Counted from the stretch's first letter, positions 1 to 10,971 are shown. The stretch is DNA of 64,000 bases from Hyphomicrobiales bacterium (GCA_021775475.1 JAJFHS010000043.1:1-64000), one strand, 5' to 3'. Notes: generated by a model from the letters alone, not told the origin. Numbers and translations: made by a program.

Positions 1-126
1 GATGCCATCAACCCCATCCTCGCAGCAGCAGGATACAACTTCCGCCTCATCCTCAAGTGGATCAGGCTTCTTTGGCTCAAAATCTGGATCATCTGGATAG
101 TCAGTCAATCAGCCAAAATCGCGTAG
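1..126 (+). CDS. IS5-family transposase, C-terminal end (truncated by window edge)
   Basis: Frame 1 is open from the first base and ends at a TAG at 124-126, giving 41 residues that begin DAINPILAAAGYNFRLIL. A D-A-x-N-x-I-L-x-A-A-G-x-N-x-R-L-x-L-x-W stretch followed by hydrophobic residues is the usual end of IS5-type DDE transposases; the catalytic residues would lie left of the window. No terminal inverted repeat can be identified with confidence downstream. It sits just beyond the DUF3306 gene, so the element may have separated the DUF3305/3306 pair from genes further left. Family call is by pattern recognition of a short tail. Confidence 0.7.
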   Translation, partial: DAINPILAAAGYNFRLILKWIRLLWLKIWIIWIVSQSAKIA

Positions 127-174
127 TTCACGTTCGACTAACGAAGACTGTATTTTAATCGACAGGCCTGCGTT

Positions 175-203
175 ATGGACCCCGGATCAAGTCCGGGGTG
201 ACG
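175..203. repeat. Short intergenic palindrome (REP-like)
   Basis: Perfect 8-bp arms ACCCCGGA (179-186) and TCCGGGGT (192-199) around a TCAAG loop, flanked by ATGG and GACG. The same 'GGATCC/GGATCA ... CAAG/CTTG ... GTGACG/GATGACG' pattern recurs at about 3.8 and 29.8 kb in this window. It follows the transposase remnant and lies just past the stop codon of the DUF3306 gene, so it could also end that transcript. Confidence 0.65.
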
Positions 204-218
204 AGTGGTGTATGCGGC

Positions 219-926
219 TTATACTTCGGTATCCTTGACGTCGTCTTCAGCTTTTTCCGCATCTTTCTTGTCGGTCTCTTCCAACTCGGCATTATCGCTG
301 TTTTGCGCAATTTCAATCTCGTCGAGATCTTCCGCGCCCTCGACATCCCCATCGTCAATACCGTCAATCTCTGAGCCTTCGGCTTCTGCCACTTCCTGCT
401 CGGTTTCTTCTGCGTCCCCCTCTTCCTCGCCCGCATCTTCCCCAATCTTGTCCTTGCCCTCGGCAATCTGATCATCGTCCCAGAATTGATCCCGGGCGCC
501 GCTGATCACCTTGCCAGCTGAATCAATAAAAACAGCGGCGGCGTCGGAAAAATCTTCGTCGTAATCATTGAGGCCATCGATATTGGCGAGGATGGGGTTG
601 GAGCGCCATAGTTTTCGCAACGCCATGCGCTTGAGTGCTTTTGGCACCTTGGCGTCCATGAACGGGGTGAAATCAGAACCATATTCGAGTTCTTCAATGT
701 CGATGTCTTCGGCAGGATGGGGTTCCTGTTCTTCCCCCTCGGCGTCTTCGCTGTTTTCGCGGGCAACGAGATCGCCTTTGCCTTCTTCAACCAAGGCAAT
801 TTGTTCTTCATCCGGCAATGTTGCATCGGATACTTCTTCAACCACGGTTTCAGTCGCATCCGAATTTTCCGGCTCGGGCCTAAGTTTGCGCTTTGACCAG
901 CGTCCTAAAAAATCGTCTTTACTCAT
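219..926 (-). CDS. DUF3306 domain protein
   Basis: A 235-residue protein starting MSKDDFLGRWSKRK, the characteristic beginning of DUF3306 proteins. The family core spans about residues 1-150, with the 'PKALKRMALRKLWRSNP' basic segment near 95-111 and a 'GLNDYDEDF' patch. DUF3306 proteins are encoded with DUF3305 and multi-[4Fe-4S] proteins near formate dehydrogenase genes; their molecular role is not established. Residues 150-235 form a very acidic low-complexity tail rich in Asp and Glu. The start overlaps the end of the DUF3305 gene by 8 bases (ATGAGTAA), showing translational coupling. It is the last gene of the pair before an IS5-type remnant. Confidence 0.85.
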   Translation of the reverse strand: MSKDDFLGRWSKRKLRPEPENSDATETVVEEVSDATLPDEEQIALVEEGKGDLVARENSEDAEGEEQEPHPAEDIDIEELEYGSDFTPFMDAKVPKALKRMALRKLWRSNPILANIDGLNDYDEDFSDAAAVFIDSAGKVISGARDQFWDDDQIAEGKDKIGEDAGEEEGDAEETEQEVAEAEGSEIDGIDDGDVEGAEDLDEIEIAQNSDNAELEETDKKDAEKAEDDVKDTEV

Positions 927-1464
927 TTTCTAATTGCGGCATCTGCCGCTTTCTTATGTCAACGATTGGTTCTTGACCAAAATCATAATCATCAGGGTTT
1001 TGCTTGTCGCGCTGGCGCTTGATGAAGGGCTCTTCCACATAATGCTTGGCGATAAACTCATCAATCCAGGCAACTATTTCGGGCGGCATTTCCATCGATT
1101 CCACCATATCCTCGCCTGAATCGAGATAATCCTGAGCCTCATAGGGCGACGCTGTCACCAGATGCACCCGCAGCGAAATCTCAGCCTCAATGTCCTCATC
1201 ATCCGTCAACACCACGTATATGGCGGGCTTCACCGCTTTCATATTGAAAACGTAAGCTTCGGCTTCCTTGGCGTGAAGTTCAATTTCGCTTGTTGCGGCA
1301 TGAAACCAGGTCCAGCCCTCGCCCGAGCGCAACACCGTCCAGTCTTCAAGCTCAGGTGAGCCGACGACTATATCAATCACCTTCCATGCCCAGTCGCGCC
1401 ACGGATGGTTGATTTTGCGTCGTTCAACGACAATACCAACCGGCAAAACTTTCGTATTTTTCAT
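919..1464 (-). CDS. DUF3305 domain protein
   Basis: 181 residues starting MKNTKVLPVGIVVERRKI, with the WRDWAWKV and SGEGWTWFH segments typical of DUF3305. The family has unknown biochemical function but occurs next to DUF3306, a large [4Fe-4S] protein and formate dehydrogenase assembly genes in alpha- and betaproteobacteria, which suggests a role in maturing or serving that redox enzyme. It is divergent from the iron-sulfur gene starting at 1623 and overlaps the DUF3306 gene by 8 bases. No signal peptide or membrane segment is visible, so it is probably cytoplasmic. Confidence 0.87.
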   Translation of the reverse strand: MKNTKVLPVGIVVERRKINHPWRDWAWKVIDIVVGSPELEDWTVLRSGEGWTWFHAATSEIELHAKEAEAYVFNMKAVKPAIYVVLTDDEDIEAEISLRVHLVTASPYEAQDYLDSGEDMVESMEMPPEIVAWIDEFIAKHYVEEPFIKRQRDKQNPDDYDFGQEPIVDIRKRQMPQLENE

Positions 1465-1622
1465 CTATTATGCCCCTGATTTTCCAGTTGGAAAGTTCTT
1501 ATCCTTATTAAGCATTGTCAATATGGCATTTGGTTTAATAGTATGGGATGCTTGCTGAAAGGCCTAATCAAATCAACCCTCCGCGCCATAAACGCCGGGT
1601 CACTTCCCAAAATGGTTATGAA

Positions 1623-3704
1623 ATGAAAATTGAAAACAAGAACATTCTCATATGCAATTGCGAAAAAACCATGGACATCGATGGTGGCAAATTGTGCGCG
1701 AGCCTGGGTGAAACCGACCCGCTCAAGGTTCATACCAACCTGTGCCGAAGTGAAATAGATGTTTTCAATCAGGCGCTGGAAGGTGATGAACCGGTGCTGA
1801 TTGCCTGCACCCAGGAAGCACCGTTATTTCGTGAATTGGCCGAGGAAATTTCCAACCCGGCAGATTTGAGTTTTGTTAATATCCGCGAACGCGCGGGCTG
1901 GTCTGAGGCAAAGTCGAAAATCTTACCCAAAATCGCCGCTTTGCTGAAAGAAGCTGCATATGACGCAAAACCCGCAGGAATTACGGCAATCAAATCCGAT
2001 GGTATCTGTCTGGTCTATGGCAGCGGCCAGGAGGCTCTTGACGTTGCCCACCGGCTTAGCGCTCGCCTGAGTGTCACCCTGCTGCTCAAAGACAGCCATG
2101 ATATCGTGCCACCCGCGGTTACCGCATTTCCGATTTTTCGCGGGGAAATTACCGCAGCAAAGGGCCATTTCGGCGATTTTGAAATCACCGTCAACAAATA
2201 TGCCGCAACGGTTCCCTCCTCCAAAGGCTCTCTGGAGTTCCAGATGGAGCGCGATGGTGCAGCCTCACAGTGCAGTTTGATATTTGATATGACCGGGGGT
2301 GCCCCAATGCTGCCATCGCCCGAGCGCCGCGATGGCTATTTCCATGTGGACCCCGGCCAGCCCGGTGCCGTTGCCCAAGCCATGTTCGACATCAGCGATC
2401 TTGTCGGCGAGTTTGAAAAACCGATTTATGTCACCTATGACGACAGTATTTGCGCCCATTCACGCAGCGGCAAGGTCGGCTGCAATCTCTGCCTCGATAT
2501 CTGCCCGGCCTCCGCCATCGAACCTGACGGTGATAATGTAATCTTTGACCCCGTAATTTGTGGTGGCTGCGGTTCGTGTTCCTCGGTCTGTCCTACGGGT
2601 GCTGCTTCATATGATTACCCCAACCGGGTCAGCCTGATTGAACGCGCGCAGGTTCTACTACAGACCTATTATGCAGCCGGTGGCAAAAACCCCCATCTTT
2701 TCATCCATGATGAAAGCTATGGCAGCGAACTTATTTCGATGATGGCGCGCTTCGGGCGCGGTTTGCCCGCCAATGTCATTCCATTTGGCGTCAATGAAAT
2801 TACTCAAGTTGGCCATGAATTTTTAAGCTCGTGCCTGGCCTTTGGTGCGACACGGGTCTTTTTCCTCATCAACCACAAGCGCCGCGATGAAATGGACGGC
2901 CTGTTTGCGCAAGTCGAACTTACCAACGCCATTGTCAAGCCCATGGGCTATGGTGATGGCGACCACGTTGTGGTGATTGACGAACACGACCCCGACCTTG
3001 TCGAAGAACAGTTGTATCTCAAACAAAAGCTGCCGGAACTCAAACCGCAGAATTTTACAGTCGTTGGCAACAAGCGCGAAATTGCCCGAACTGCCTTCCT
3101 CAAGCTCAATGAAAACGCCCCACAGCCCCAGGAACATATCATGTTGGCCGCTGGCGCACCCTTTGGGCGCATTGTCATAGATACGGACAAATGCACCCTG
3201 TGTCAGGCCTGCATCGGCACATGCCCGGCAGATGCCTTGAGTGATAATCCCGACCGGCCCGAAGTGCGTTTCCTCGAGGCTGCTTGTGTTCAATGCGGAT
3301 TGTGCCGCACCACGTGCCCTGAAAACGTCATAACCCTGGAGCCGCGCCTCAATCTCACTAAAGAAGCCATGACAGCAACAGTGTTGCGCGAAGAAGACCC
3401 GTTTGAATGCATCCGTTGCGGCAAGGAGTTTGGTACAAAAAGCTCAGTCGAACACATCATCTCGGTGCTCGGCGGCAAACACGCCATGTTCAGCGATGAA
3501 GCCTCAACCAATCTCATCAAAATGTGCGACGATTGCCGCGTCCTTGAACAAATGGAAAATCCCCGGACCGATGAGCCGATGAAAATGGGCGAACGCCCTA
3601 TGGTGCGCACCACGGATGATTACATCAGCGCCGAAAAAAATCTCGGCGACAGCGACGACGAAGCCAGATTAAGCGCAGAAGATTTTCTCAGCGATAAAGA
3701 CTGA
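1623..3704 (+). CDS. Multi-[4Fe-4S] ferredoxin-type protein of the DUF3305/DUF3306 cluster
   Basis: The chosen start gives 693 residues beginning MKIENKNILICNCEKTM; the frame is open 25 codons further up (to 1548), but that extension is unlike the family and no clear Shine-Dalgarno decides it. The N-terminal CNCEKTMDIDGG motif recalls heterodisulfide-reductase-like proteins. Two paired bacterial ferredoxin modules are visible: one in the middle (CNLCLDICP followed by CGGCGSCSSVCP) and one in the C-terminal third (CTLCQACIGTCP followed by CVQCGLCRTTCP), enough for four [4Fe-4S] clusters. A further CxxC pair (CIRCGKEF) and a CDDC near the C-terminus could bind metal. Family members lie with formate dehydrogenase and probably move electrons to or from it; that partner is not in this window. 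Confidence 0.85.
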   Translation: MKIENKNILICNCEKTMDIDGGKLCASLGETDPLKVHTNLCRSEIDVFNQALEGDEPVLIACTQEAPLFRELAEEISNPADLSFVNIRERAGWSEAKSKILPKIAALLKEAAYDAKPAGITAIKSDGICLVYGSGQEALDVAHRLSARLSVTLLLKDSHDIVPPAVTAFPIFRGEITAAKGHFGDFEITVNKYAATVPSSKGSLEFQMERDGAASQCSLIFDMTGGAPMLPSPERRDGYFHVDPGQPGAVAQAMFDISDLVGEFEKPIYVTYDDSICAHSRSGKVGCNLCLDICPASAIEPDGDNVIFDPVICGGCGSCSSVCPTGAASYDYPNRVSLIERAQVLLQTYYAAGGKNPHLFIHDESYGSELISMMARFGRGLPANVIPFGVNEITQVGHEFLSSCLAFGATRVFFLINHKRRDEMDGLFAQVELTNAIVKPMGYGDGDHVVVIDEHDPDLVEEQLYLKQKLPELKPQNFTVVGNKREIARTAFLKLNENAPQPQEHIMLAAGAPFGRIVIDTDKCTLCQACIGTCPADALSDNPDRPEVRFLEAACVQCGLCRTTCPENVITLEPRLNLTKEAMTATVLREEDPFECIRCGKEFGTKSSVEHIISVLGGKHAMFSDEASTNLIKMCDDCRVLEQMENPRTDEPMKMGERPMVRTTDDYISAEKNLGDSDDEARLSAEDFLSDKD

Positions 3705-3780
3705 GGGGCTTGGGTGCTGAAATAATTGCAAATTTAACGCTATGGCGAGTCACATTTATTTGGATTCATATCCCTCTATT

Positions 3781-3896
3781 CGTCATCCTCGGGCTTGACC
3801 CGAGGATCCATTCCTCAAAATCCACGACCAAATGACTGTATCATTATTTTCGAAAGCTCAACGGTATGGATCCCCGGGACAAGCCCGGGGATGACG
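3781..3896. repeat. Composite ~116-bp palindromic repeat, copy 1
   Basis: Left part 3781-3810 (CGTCATCCTCGGGCTTGACC, continuing CGAGGATCCA) and right part 3865-3896 (GGATCCCCGGGACAAGCCCG, continuing GGGATGACGA) are each imperfect hairpins and are inverted relative to each other. The inner part contains TTTCGAAAGCTCAACGG. Reversed, the whole unit matches the copy at 29810-29927, including the GAGCTTTCGAAA core, so this is a dispersed element and not only a terminator. It lies between the convergent ends of the [4Fe-4S] gene and guaA, where it could also stop transcription from both sides. Confidence 0.8.
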
Positions 3897-3911
3897 ACAC
3901 GGGGGAGTTCA

Positions 3912-5459
3912 CTACTCCCACTCAATCGTCCCCGGAGGCTTTGATGTTATATCATAAACAACACGGTTAATGCCTTGTACTTCATTGATAATTCTTGTTG
4001 CCGCACGGCCAAGAAAATCCATTGGGAACGGGAAGAAGTCTGCGGTCATGCCGTCGGTTGAGGTAACCGCACGCAAGGCGCAGACGTATTCATAGGTTCG
4101 GCCATCGCCCATGACGCCGACGGTTTGTACCGGCAGCAGCACGGCGAAGGCCTGCCAGATATCATCGTACAATCCGGCTTTGCGGATTTCATCAAGGTAG
4201 ACCGCATCTGCTTCGCGCAGGATTTTGAGTTTTTCGCGACTAAGGCCACCGGGTATGCGGATGGCGAGGCCAGGGCCGGGAAACGGATGACGGGCAATGA
4301 ATTTTTCCGGCAAGCCTAATTCGCGACCCAGAACCCTGACTTCGTCTTTGAACAACTCGCGCAACGGCTCCACCAGTTGCATATTCATGCGCTCAGGCAG
4401 GCCGCCGACGTTGTGATGAGATTTAATGGTAACACTGGGACCACCGGTGAACGACACGCTTTCGATGACATCAGGATAGAGCGTCCCTTGCGCCAGAAAA
4501 TCAGCACCGCCGAGCTTCTTGGCTTCTGCATCAAACACATCGATAAACAGCCCCCCGATAATCTTGCGCTTTTTCTCCGGATCCGCCTCGCCTTCAAGAG
4601 CGGAGACAAACATCTCCTCGGCATCCACATGCACCAGCGGAATATTGTAATGATTGGTGAACATATCCACCACTTCTTCAGCTTCATTGAGCCGCAGCAG
4701 GCCATGATCAACGAAAATACAAGTTAGTTGGTCGCCGATAGCTTCATGAATAAGCACAGCGGCCACCGAAGAATCAACGCCGCCTGATAATCCGCAAATT
4801 ACGCGGGATTTGCCAACCTGGGCACGAATACGCGCAATCGCTTCCTGCCGGAATGCCCCCATGGTCCAGTCAGCCGAACAACCGACAATATTGTGGGTGA
4901 AGTTGCGCAGCAAATCAGCTCCGCGCGGCGTGTGCACCACTTCAGGGTGAAACAACAGTCCGTAATATTTGCGGCTGTCATCAGCAATCGCCGCATAAGG
5001 AGCGTTTTCACTCACCCCCACTGTGCGGAAGCCTTCGGGAATACGCTTTATTTTGTCACCATGGCTCATCCACACATGATCGCTTGAACCCTTTTTCCAA
5101 ATGTCTGAAAAAATGGGACAATCATCAATAATATCGATTTCAGCGCGGCCAAATTCCCGCCCCTTGGAGCCTTCAATTTCACCACCCAGTTGTTCGCACA
5201 TGGTTTGCACGCCGTAGCAGATTCCTAAGATGGGAACACCACTGTCGAATATCTCCTGCGGTGCGCGTGGTGTGTCTTCATCAAGCACGCTTGCCGGTCC
5301 ACCCGACAGGATTACCCCGCGCGGGTTGATGTCTGCAAACGCCTTGGCGGCATTCTGGAAGGGTACAATTTCCGAATAAATTCCTGATTCACGCACCCGC
5401 CGGGCAATCAGCTGAGTGACTTGAGAACCGAAATCAATAATAAGTATTTTGTCTGTCAT
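3912..5459 (-). CDS. guaA: GMP synthase (glutamine-hydrolysing)
   Basis: 515 residues, the normal length of GuaA, which converts XMP, ATP and glutamine to GMP. The N-terminal class I glutamine amidotransferase domain (1-195) has the nucleophile Cys81 in GICYG and His171/Glu173 in FHPEVVH. The ATP-pyrophosphatase domain follows with the PP-loop SGGVDSS (225-231), and the C-terminal dimerisation domain ends in the usual KPPGTIEWE. It is the last gene of a minus-strand cluster with rsmB, a MAPEG gene and guaB, so both steps from IMP to GMP are encoded within 5 kb. The gap to rsmB is only 14 bases. Confidence 0.98.
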   Translation of the reverse strand: MTDKILIIDFGSQVTQLIARRVRESGIYSEIVPFQNAAKAFADINPRGVILSGGPASVLDEDTPRAPQEIFDSGVPILGICYGVQTMCEQLGGEIEGSKGREFGRAEIDIIDDCPIFSDIWKKGSSDHVWMSHGDKIKRIPEGFRTVGVSENAPYAAIADDSRKYYGLLFHPEVVHTPRGADLLRNFTHNIVGCSADWTMGAFRQEAIARIRAQVGKSRVICGLSGGVDSSVAAVLIHEAIGDQLTCIFVDHGLLRLNEAEEVVDMFTNHYNIPLVHVDAEEMFVSALEGEADPEKKRKIIGGLFIDVFDAEAKKLGGADFLAQGTLYPDVIESVSFTGGPSVTIKSHHNVGGLPERMNMQLVEPLRELFKDEVRVLGRELGLPEKFIARHPFPGPGLAIRIPGGLSREKLKILREADAVYLDEIRKAGLYDDIWQAFAVLLPVQTVGVMGDGRTYEYVCALRAVTSTDGMTADFFPFPMDFLGRAATRIINEVQGINRVVYDITSKPPGTIEWE

Positions 5460-5473
5460 GAGCCCCGAATAAT

Positions 5474-6760
5474 CTAATTGGTTGATCTATGCAACACGGC
5501 GGCGAAAAAACCATCGGTGCCAGAAGTTGCCGGAGAAAGCTTGAGGTATTTTTGTCCCTTGAGCCACGGTGCTTCTTCATCAAAAGCACCTGATTGCGCG
5601 ACCACTTCGCAAGCCGGTTGCACGGTGTAACCATCATGATGCGCCAAAAACCAGTCAATCTGGCGTTCATTTTCCTCAACCAGCAGGGAACAGGTCACAT
5701 AGACCAGCTTACCGCCGGGTTTAACCACCTTATCCGCCATGGCCAAAACTTCACGTTGTTGTTTAACTCTGACCTGTAACTGTTTGCCGGTAAGACGCCA
5801 TTTTGCATCAGGTTTACGCCGCCATGCACCGGTGCCAGAACATGGCGCATCAATAAAGACCACATCCATTCGCGCCTTTAAGGCATCAAGCGCGCTGGGC
5901 TCTGTATCCAGCACCTGCACGTTTCTCGCACCAGCGCGCCGCAATCTCTCAAATATCGGCCGCAAGCGGTGGAGATCTTTATCATAGGCATAAATCTGGC
6001 CCTTGTTGGCCATGGCAGCAGCAAAGCCAAGCGTTTTGCCGCCTGCCCCGGCGCAAAGATCACAGACCTGCATGCCCGGTTCAACGCCGGCCAGAAGACC
6101 GACCAGTTGTGAGCCCTCATCCTGCACCTCAAACCAGCCTTTGCCGTGGGCGGCCTCAATCTCAACATTAGGGCTGCGGGCAGCTTTTTCAGATGGCTGG
6201 ATGCGCACACCAATGGGGGAATGCGGTGTTGCTTCAGCACCGAATTTTTCCAGTGCTTTAAGAACTTTATTGCGCGTGGCCTTAAGCGTATTGACCCGCA
6301 AATCAATCGGTGCACGGTTGGCCAGTGCTGCCGTCATTTCCACTAACTGTGCTCCAAAGGCGTGGGTGAAAGATACATGAAGCCATTCGGGATAATTGCC
6401 ACGAACCCAGGCAGGCGCTTCATGCAAAGATAAAAACGCCAGCCGCAGGCTTTCTTCATCGCTCAAAGCGGGTGGAGAAAACTTCGATTGTTTACACAGG
6501 TTCTCGCAATTTTCGCCCCAGACAAAACTCAAAACACCAAGACCGAGCGAGCGTGCATCATCATCGCCCATGGCCCAGGCCAGACTGTTTTTGTTGCGCA
6601 AGGCATCGAAAACAATATTGCCGATGGCGGCACGATCGCTTGAACCGGCAAAGCGATGCTTACGCCCCCAATCGCGCAAAGTCTTTGCGGCCGGGCGATG
6701 ATGGGTGGCAATTTCTTCGAGAACCTCTATGGCTGCGGCCAAACGTCCAGCTGTTTGCAT
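5474..6760 (-). CDS. rsmB: 16S rRNA (cytosine-C5) methyltransferase, RsmB/Sun family
   Basis: 428 residues. The N-terminus (1-130) resembles the NusB-like RNA-binding domain of RsmB ([26 protein letters not shown] pattern), followed by a Rossmann SAM-dependent methyltransferase. Motif I is [11 protein letters not shown]; motif [20 protein letters not shown] contains one active-site Cys; motif [14 protein letters not shown] contains the other Cys typical of m5C RNA methyltransferases. It probably methylates a cytosine in 16S rRNA (C967 in E. coli). It lies between a MAPEG gene (3 bases upstream) and guaA. RsmB and RsmF-like proteins are related, but the NusB-like N-terminus favours RsmB. Confidence 0.88.
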   Translation of the reverse strand: MQTAGRLAAAIEVLEEIATHHRPAAKTLRDWGRKHRFAGSSDRAAIGNIVFDALRNKNSLAWAMGDDDARSLGLGVLSFVWGENCENLCKQSKFSPPALSDEESLRLAFLSLHEAPAWVRGNYPEWLHVSFTHAFGAQLVEMTAALANRAPIDLRVNTLKATRNKVLKALEKFGAEATPHSPIGVRIQPSEKAARSPNVEIEAAHGKGWFEVQDEGSQLVGLLAGVEPGMQVCDLCAGAGGKTLGFAAAMANKGQIYAYDKDLHRLRPIFERLRRAGARNVQVLDTEPSALDALKARMDVVFIDAPCSGTGAWRRKPDAKWRLTGKQLQVRVKQQREVLAMADKVVKPGGKLVYVTCSLLVEENERQIDWFLAHHDGYTVQPACEVVAQSGAFDEEAPWLKGQKYLKLSPATSGTDGFFAAVLHRSTN

Positions 6761-6763
6761 CGC

Positions 6764-7189
6764 TCAGCCTCCTGCTGTCAAAAGAGTGAACCCGAGATAA
6801 CCCCACATTGCCACTAGTGCGGCAAAACCGGCAACAAAGGCAATAAAACGCTGTTGCACATTATTCGCTGTTACATAAATCCAGGAATAGACCAGCCGCG
6901 TGGCTACAAACCCCCAGGCCAGGACAATCAGGACCCCGTCAACCGCATCATTCAGTTGAGCATAAATGGTGACAGTATAAAACAGCACAGGCAGTTGAAA
7001 CTGGTTGTTGTAGGTGTTGGCAAAGCGGGTAGCGCGCTCGGGCCAGGCATTTTGACCCATTGCGATATCTTTGACCTCGACCTCGCCATGCCTGATTGAG
7101 GCAAGGCGCACCCTGCCGGTGGCATAGAGCAGAACAAAAGTCAGAGTTACCTGGGCAAAAACCGGGTAGAAGATCAAAATATTATACAT
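6764..7189 (-). CDS. MAPEG family membrane protein
   Basis: 141 residues with about four hydrophobic segments (roughly 3-24, 65-80, 83-105, 115-138) and the MAPEG hallmark NNQFQLPVLFY after RATRFANT. Members related to eukaryotic microsomal glutathione transferases and leukotriene synthases sit in the membrane as trimers; the substrate of this bacterial branch is unknown. It lies 6 bases downstream of guaB and 3 bases upstream of rsmB, so it is probably cotranscribed with them. No function in purine synthesis is implied. Confidence 0.85.
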   Translation of the reverse strand: MYNILIFYPVFAQVTLTFVLLYATGRVRLASIRHGEVEVKDIAMGQNAWPERATRFANTYNNQFQLPVLFYTVTIYAQLNDAVDGVLIVLAWGFVATRLVYSWIYVTANNVQQRFIAFVAGFAALVAMWGYLGFTLLTAGG

Positions 7190-7195
7190 CGGCGC

Positions 7196-8704
<1,509 letters not shown>

Positions 8705-8713
8705 TTAAGATCG

Positions 8714-8730
8714 ACCGGCGAATTGCCGGT
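8714..8730 (-). promoter_or_regulatory. Hairpin in the guaB leader
   Basis: ACCGGC (8714-8719) and GCCGGT (8725-8730) form a perfect 6-bp stem with a 5-nt loop, about 8 bases upstream of the guaB Shine-Dalgarno AAGGAG. Such a stem could influence translation start or be an operator. It does not resemble a purine riboswitch, since the three-way junction is absent. Function is not known. Confidence 0.35.
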
Positions 8731-8864
8731 TTAAGGTAAGAGTGAGTGGCGGTTTCGATCTGCTAAACTGTCGGAATGCAGTGAGTCGCCCGGTTGGCAC
8801 CTGTTTCTACACCCCGAAGGGCCAAGTGTCCAACTCAGAATTACAGTTATAAAGTGACTTTAAT

Positions 8865-9830
8865 TCAGGCAACCCGGTCTTTCGGTTCATGACCGGCAAA
8901 AACTGCATCGAGATTGTCGATTGCTCGAAAGCCCATAGCGATGCGAGTGTCTCTGGTGGCAGAGCCGATATGCGGCAGCATAAACACATTGTCGAGCGCC
9001 GCCAACTCAGGGTTTCCACCGGGTTCATCGCGATAAACATCAAGCCCTGCTGCAAACAATTTCCCTGATCTCAGCGCCGCAACCAATGCCTCTTCATCAA
9101 CCAGAGCGCCACGCGCTGTATTGACAAAAATAGCACTGTCCGGCAGCAGGTCGAATTTTTCGGTTGTCATAAACCCGGAAGTATCAGGTGTTACCGGGCA
9201 ATGCAGCGAGAGCACATCAGCGTGGCCCAGCAACCCGTCAACGCTATCATGAAAGATAGCCCCTTTTTCCTCGACCTTATCAAGACGCCGGCGATTGTGA
9301 TAATGCACCTCCATGCCAAAGCCACGTGCACGTTCTGCCGTCACTTGTCCGACCCGACCCATGCCGATGATGCCGAAGCGTTTACCGGTCACCTGCACAC
9401 CCACCATAAACGCCGGACTCCAGAAATCCCAAGCACCCGCCCGCATCATGCGATCGCCCTCACTACCGCGCCTGGCTGCCGCCAACATGCACAATATGGC
9501 AATCTCGGCTGTTGCGTCAGACAACACATCAGGCGTGTTGGTGACAATGATGCCTTTATCTTTAGCGGCAACAAGATCAACATGATCAACACCAACGGAA
9601 TGATTGGCGATAACTTTAAGCCTTGCCGGTAAAGCGGCGATAACGTCGCTGGAAAAGACTTCCGAATGGCACGGCAGAACGCCATCGACATTCTGACATT
9701 TCTCAATCAGCTCGGATTTTGAAAACACATGATCATCCGAATTAAAAATCGGCTCATAATCGTTGCTCAAACGTTGCTGAACCTCATCACTGAGGCGGCG
9801 GGTAACCAGAATGACCGGTTTTTTTGACAT
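8865..9830 (-). CDS. D-isomer 2-hydroxyacid dehydrogenase (glyoxylate/hydroxypyruvate reductase-like)
   Basis: 321 residues of the D-2-hydroxyacid dehydrogenase family. The NAD(P)-binding Rossmann fold has GMGRVG at 156-161 followed by HNRRR (178-182), basic residues that favour NADPH. The catalytic triad is visible as Arg240 in NTARGALVDE, Glu269 in VYRDEP and His287 in LPHIGSAT. Closest general match is glyoxylate/hydroxypyruvate reductase; substrate cannot be fixed from sequence. The start is supported by AGGA about 8 bases upstream of the ATG at 9830. It is monocistronic, 34 bases of transcript end before the guaB leader region. Confidence 0.9.
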   Translation of the reverse strand: MSKKPVILVTRRLSDEVQQRLSNDYEPIFNSDDHVFSKSELIEKCQNVDGVLPCHSEVFSSDVIAALPARLKVIANHSVGVDHVDLVAAKDKGIIVTNTPDVLSDATAEIAILCMLAAARRGSEGDRMMRAGAWDFWSPAFMVGVQVTGKRFGIIGMGRVGQVTAERARGFGMEVHYHNRRRLDKVEEKGAIFHDSVDGLLGHADVLSLHCPVTPDTSGFMTTEKFDLLPDSAIFVNTARGALVDEEALVAALRSGKLFAAGLDVYRDEPGGNPELAALDNVFMLPHIGSATRDTRIAMGFRAIDNLDAVFAGHEPKDRVA

Positions 9831-9945
9831 ATTTTATTCCTGGGTGAATTTTAACACTGCAACTTTTGAATTATGTTCTATCATACGGGCAGATTTTAAC
9901 AGCCCCGGCGCAAATTTTTCTGCCTGATAAAAAAAGAGAACAATA

Positions 9946-10872
9946 ATGGACAAGATAATCCTGCACGCTTATCCCCCCTCACCTGTTTCGGAAAAAGTCA
10001 GAGTTGGCTTTGGCATCAAGCAACTGGACTGGCATGCCGTCACCGTACCGCGCATTCCACCCAAACCCCTTCTTATGCCACTCACCGCTGGCTATAGACG
10101 CGCACCGGTGATGCAGATAGGTGCGGATATCTATTGTGACAGCCAATGCATCCTGCGCGAATTGCAACACCGCTTCCCCGAGCCCACCTTTTTCCCCGGC
10201 GGTGCCGATGGCATGGCCTGGGGCATTTCGCGCTGGTGCGATGGTGAATTGTTTAATCTCGTTGTCAGATTAGTGATGGGGGCCATTGCCAATGACTTGC
10301 CAGAGGACTTTGCCAAAGACCGGGCCAGATTGTATCTGGGCCCGGACATTACTTTTGATCAGCTGAGTGACGATCTGCCCCACCTCATTAGCCAGATACG
10401 CGCGCAATTCGGCTGGATTGACCAGCGCCTGGCTACCGGTCGCGCCTTCATGCTGGGAGACAATCCCGGATTGCCCGATACCATGACCTACTATCTCGTC
10501 TGGTTTTTGCGTGGCCGCTGGGCAGGCGGTCCTGATTTCCTCAAGCAATTCCCTGACCTTGAGGCCTGGGAGCAGCGGATGAAAGACATCGGCCACGGCA
10601 ATGAAACTGAAATGCAGGCTGAACAAGCACTCGAAATCGCCAAAGCCGCCACGCACACAACGCCGCAACACGTCGACCCTGATGATCCACTTGGCCTGAA
10701 GATTGGTGCTAAAATTTCGATTACCCAGGATCTCGATGGTGGCGATCCCCAAGTGACCGGCATCTTGCAATTTGCCGACAGGGAAACAGTTGCCATTTGC
10801 CACGAAAACGATCAGGTCGGCACCATCTGCATACATTTTCCCCGTGTGGGATATCGAATATCGACTGGCTGA
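9946..10872 (+). CDS. Glutathione S-transferase-like protein with a C-terminal extension
   Basis: 308 residues. The N-terminal thioredoxin-like domain (1-80: LHAYPPSPVSEKVRVGFGIKQL ... APVMQIGADIYCDSQCILREL) carries a Ser in the PPSPVSEK position and the GST 'D-S-x-x-I' glutathione-contact segment. An all-alpha GST C-domain follows (about 95-225). The last ~80 residues (DPDDPLGLKIGAKISITQDLDGG ... QVGTICIHFPRVGYRI) are beyond a normal GST and look like a small beta-rich domain. AGAGA precedes the ATG. It is divergent from the dehydrogenase gene at 9830. Substrate unknown. Confidence 0.82.
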   Translation: MDKIILHAYPPSPVSEKVRVGFGIKQLDWHAVTVPRIPPKPLLMPLTAGYRRAPVMQIGADIYCDSQCILRELQHRFPEPTFFPGGADGMAWGISRWCDGELFNLVVRLVMGAIANDLPEDFAKDRARLYLGPDITFDQLSDDLPHLISQIRAQFGWIDQRLATGRAFMLGDNPGLPDTMTYYLVWFLRGRWAGGPDFLKQFPDLEAWEQRMKDIGHGNETEMQAEQALEIAKAATHTTPQHVDPDDPLGLKIGAKISITQDLDGGDPQVTGILQFADRETVAICHENDQVGTICIHFPRVGYRISTG

Positions 10873-10910
10873 AGCGTGCGGCGTCTAACGGAGTTCAAAA
10901 GAATTTTGTT

Positions 10911-10938
10911 CGTCATCTCCGCGAAGGCGGAAATGACG
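10911..10938. repeat. Intergenic palindrome
   Basis: CGTCATCTCCGC ... GCGGAAATGACG forms a near-perfect 12-bp stem with a GAAG loop region. It lies between the convergent ends of the GST-like gene and the small membrane protein gene. The CGTCAT/ATGACG ends match those of the larger repeats at 3.8 and 29.8 kb, but the core differs. It may serve as a bidirectional terminator. Confidence 0.6.
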
Positions 10939-10971
10939 CAAATGAGCGAGTTCGATAGAATACGACTTGCT

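Noticed and set aside
1548-1622. 25-codon upstream extension of the [4Fe-4S] protein
   Set aside because: The sequence MLAERPNQINPPRHKRR is unlike the family, which begins with a short segment leading into the CNCEK motif.
10270-10836. 188-codon frame on the minus strand inside the GST-like gene
   Set aside because: Shadow of the plus-strand gene; no motif or ribosome site supports it.
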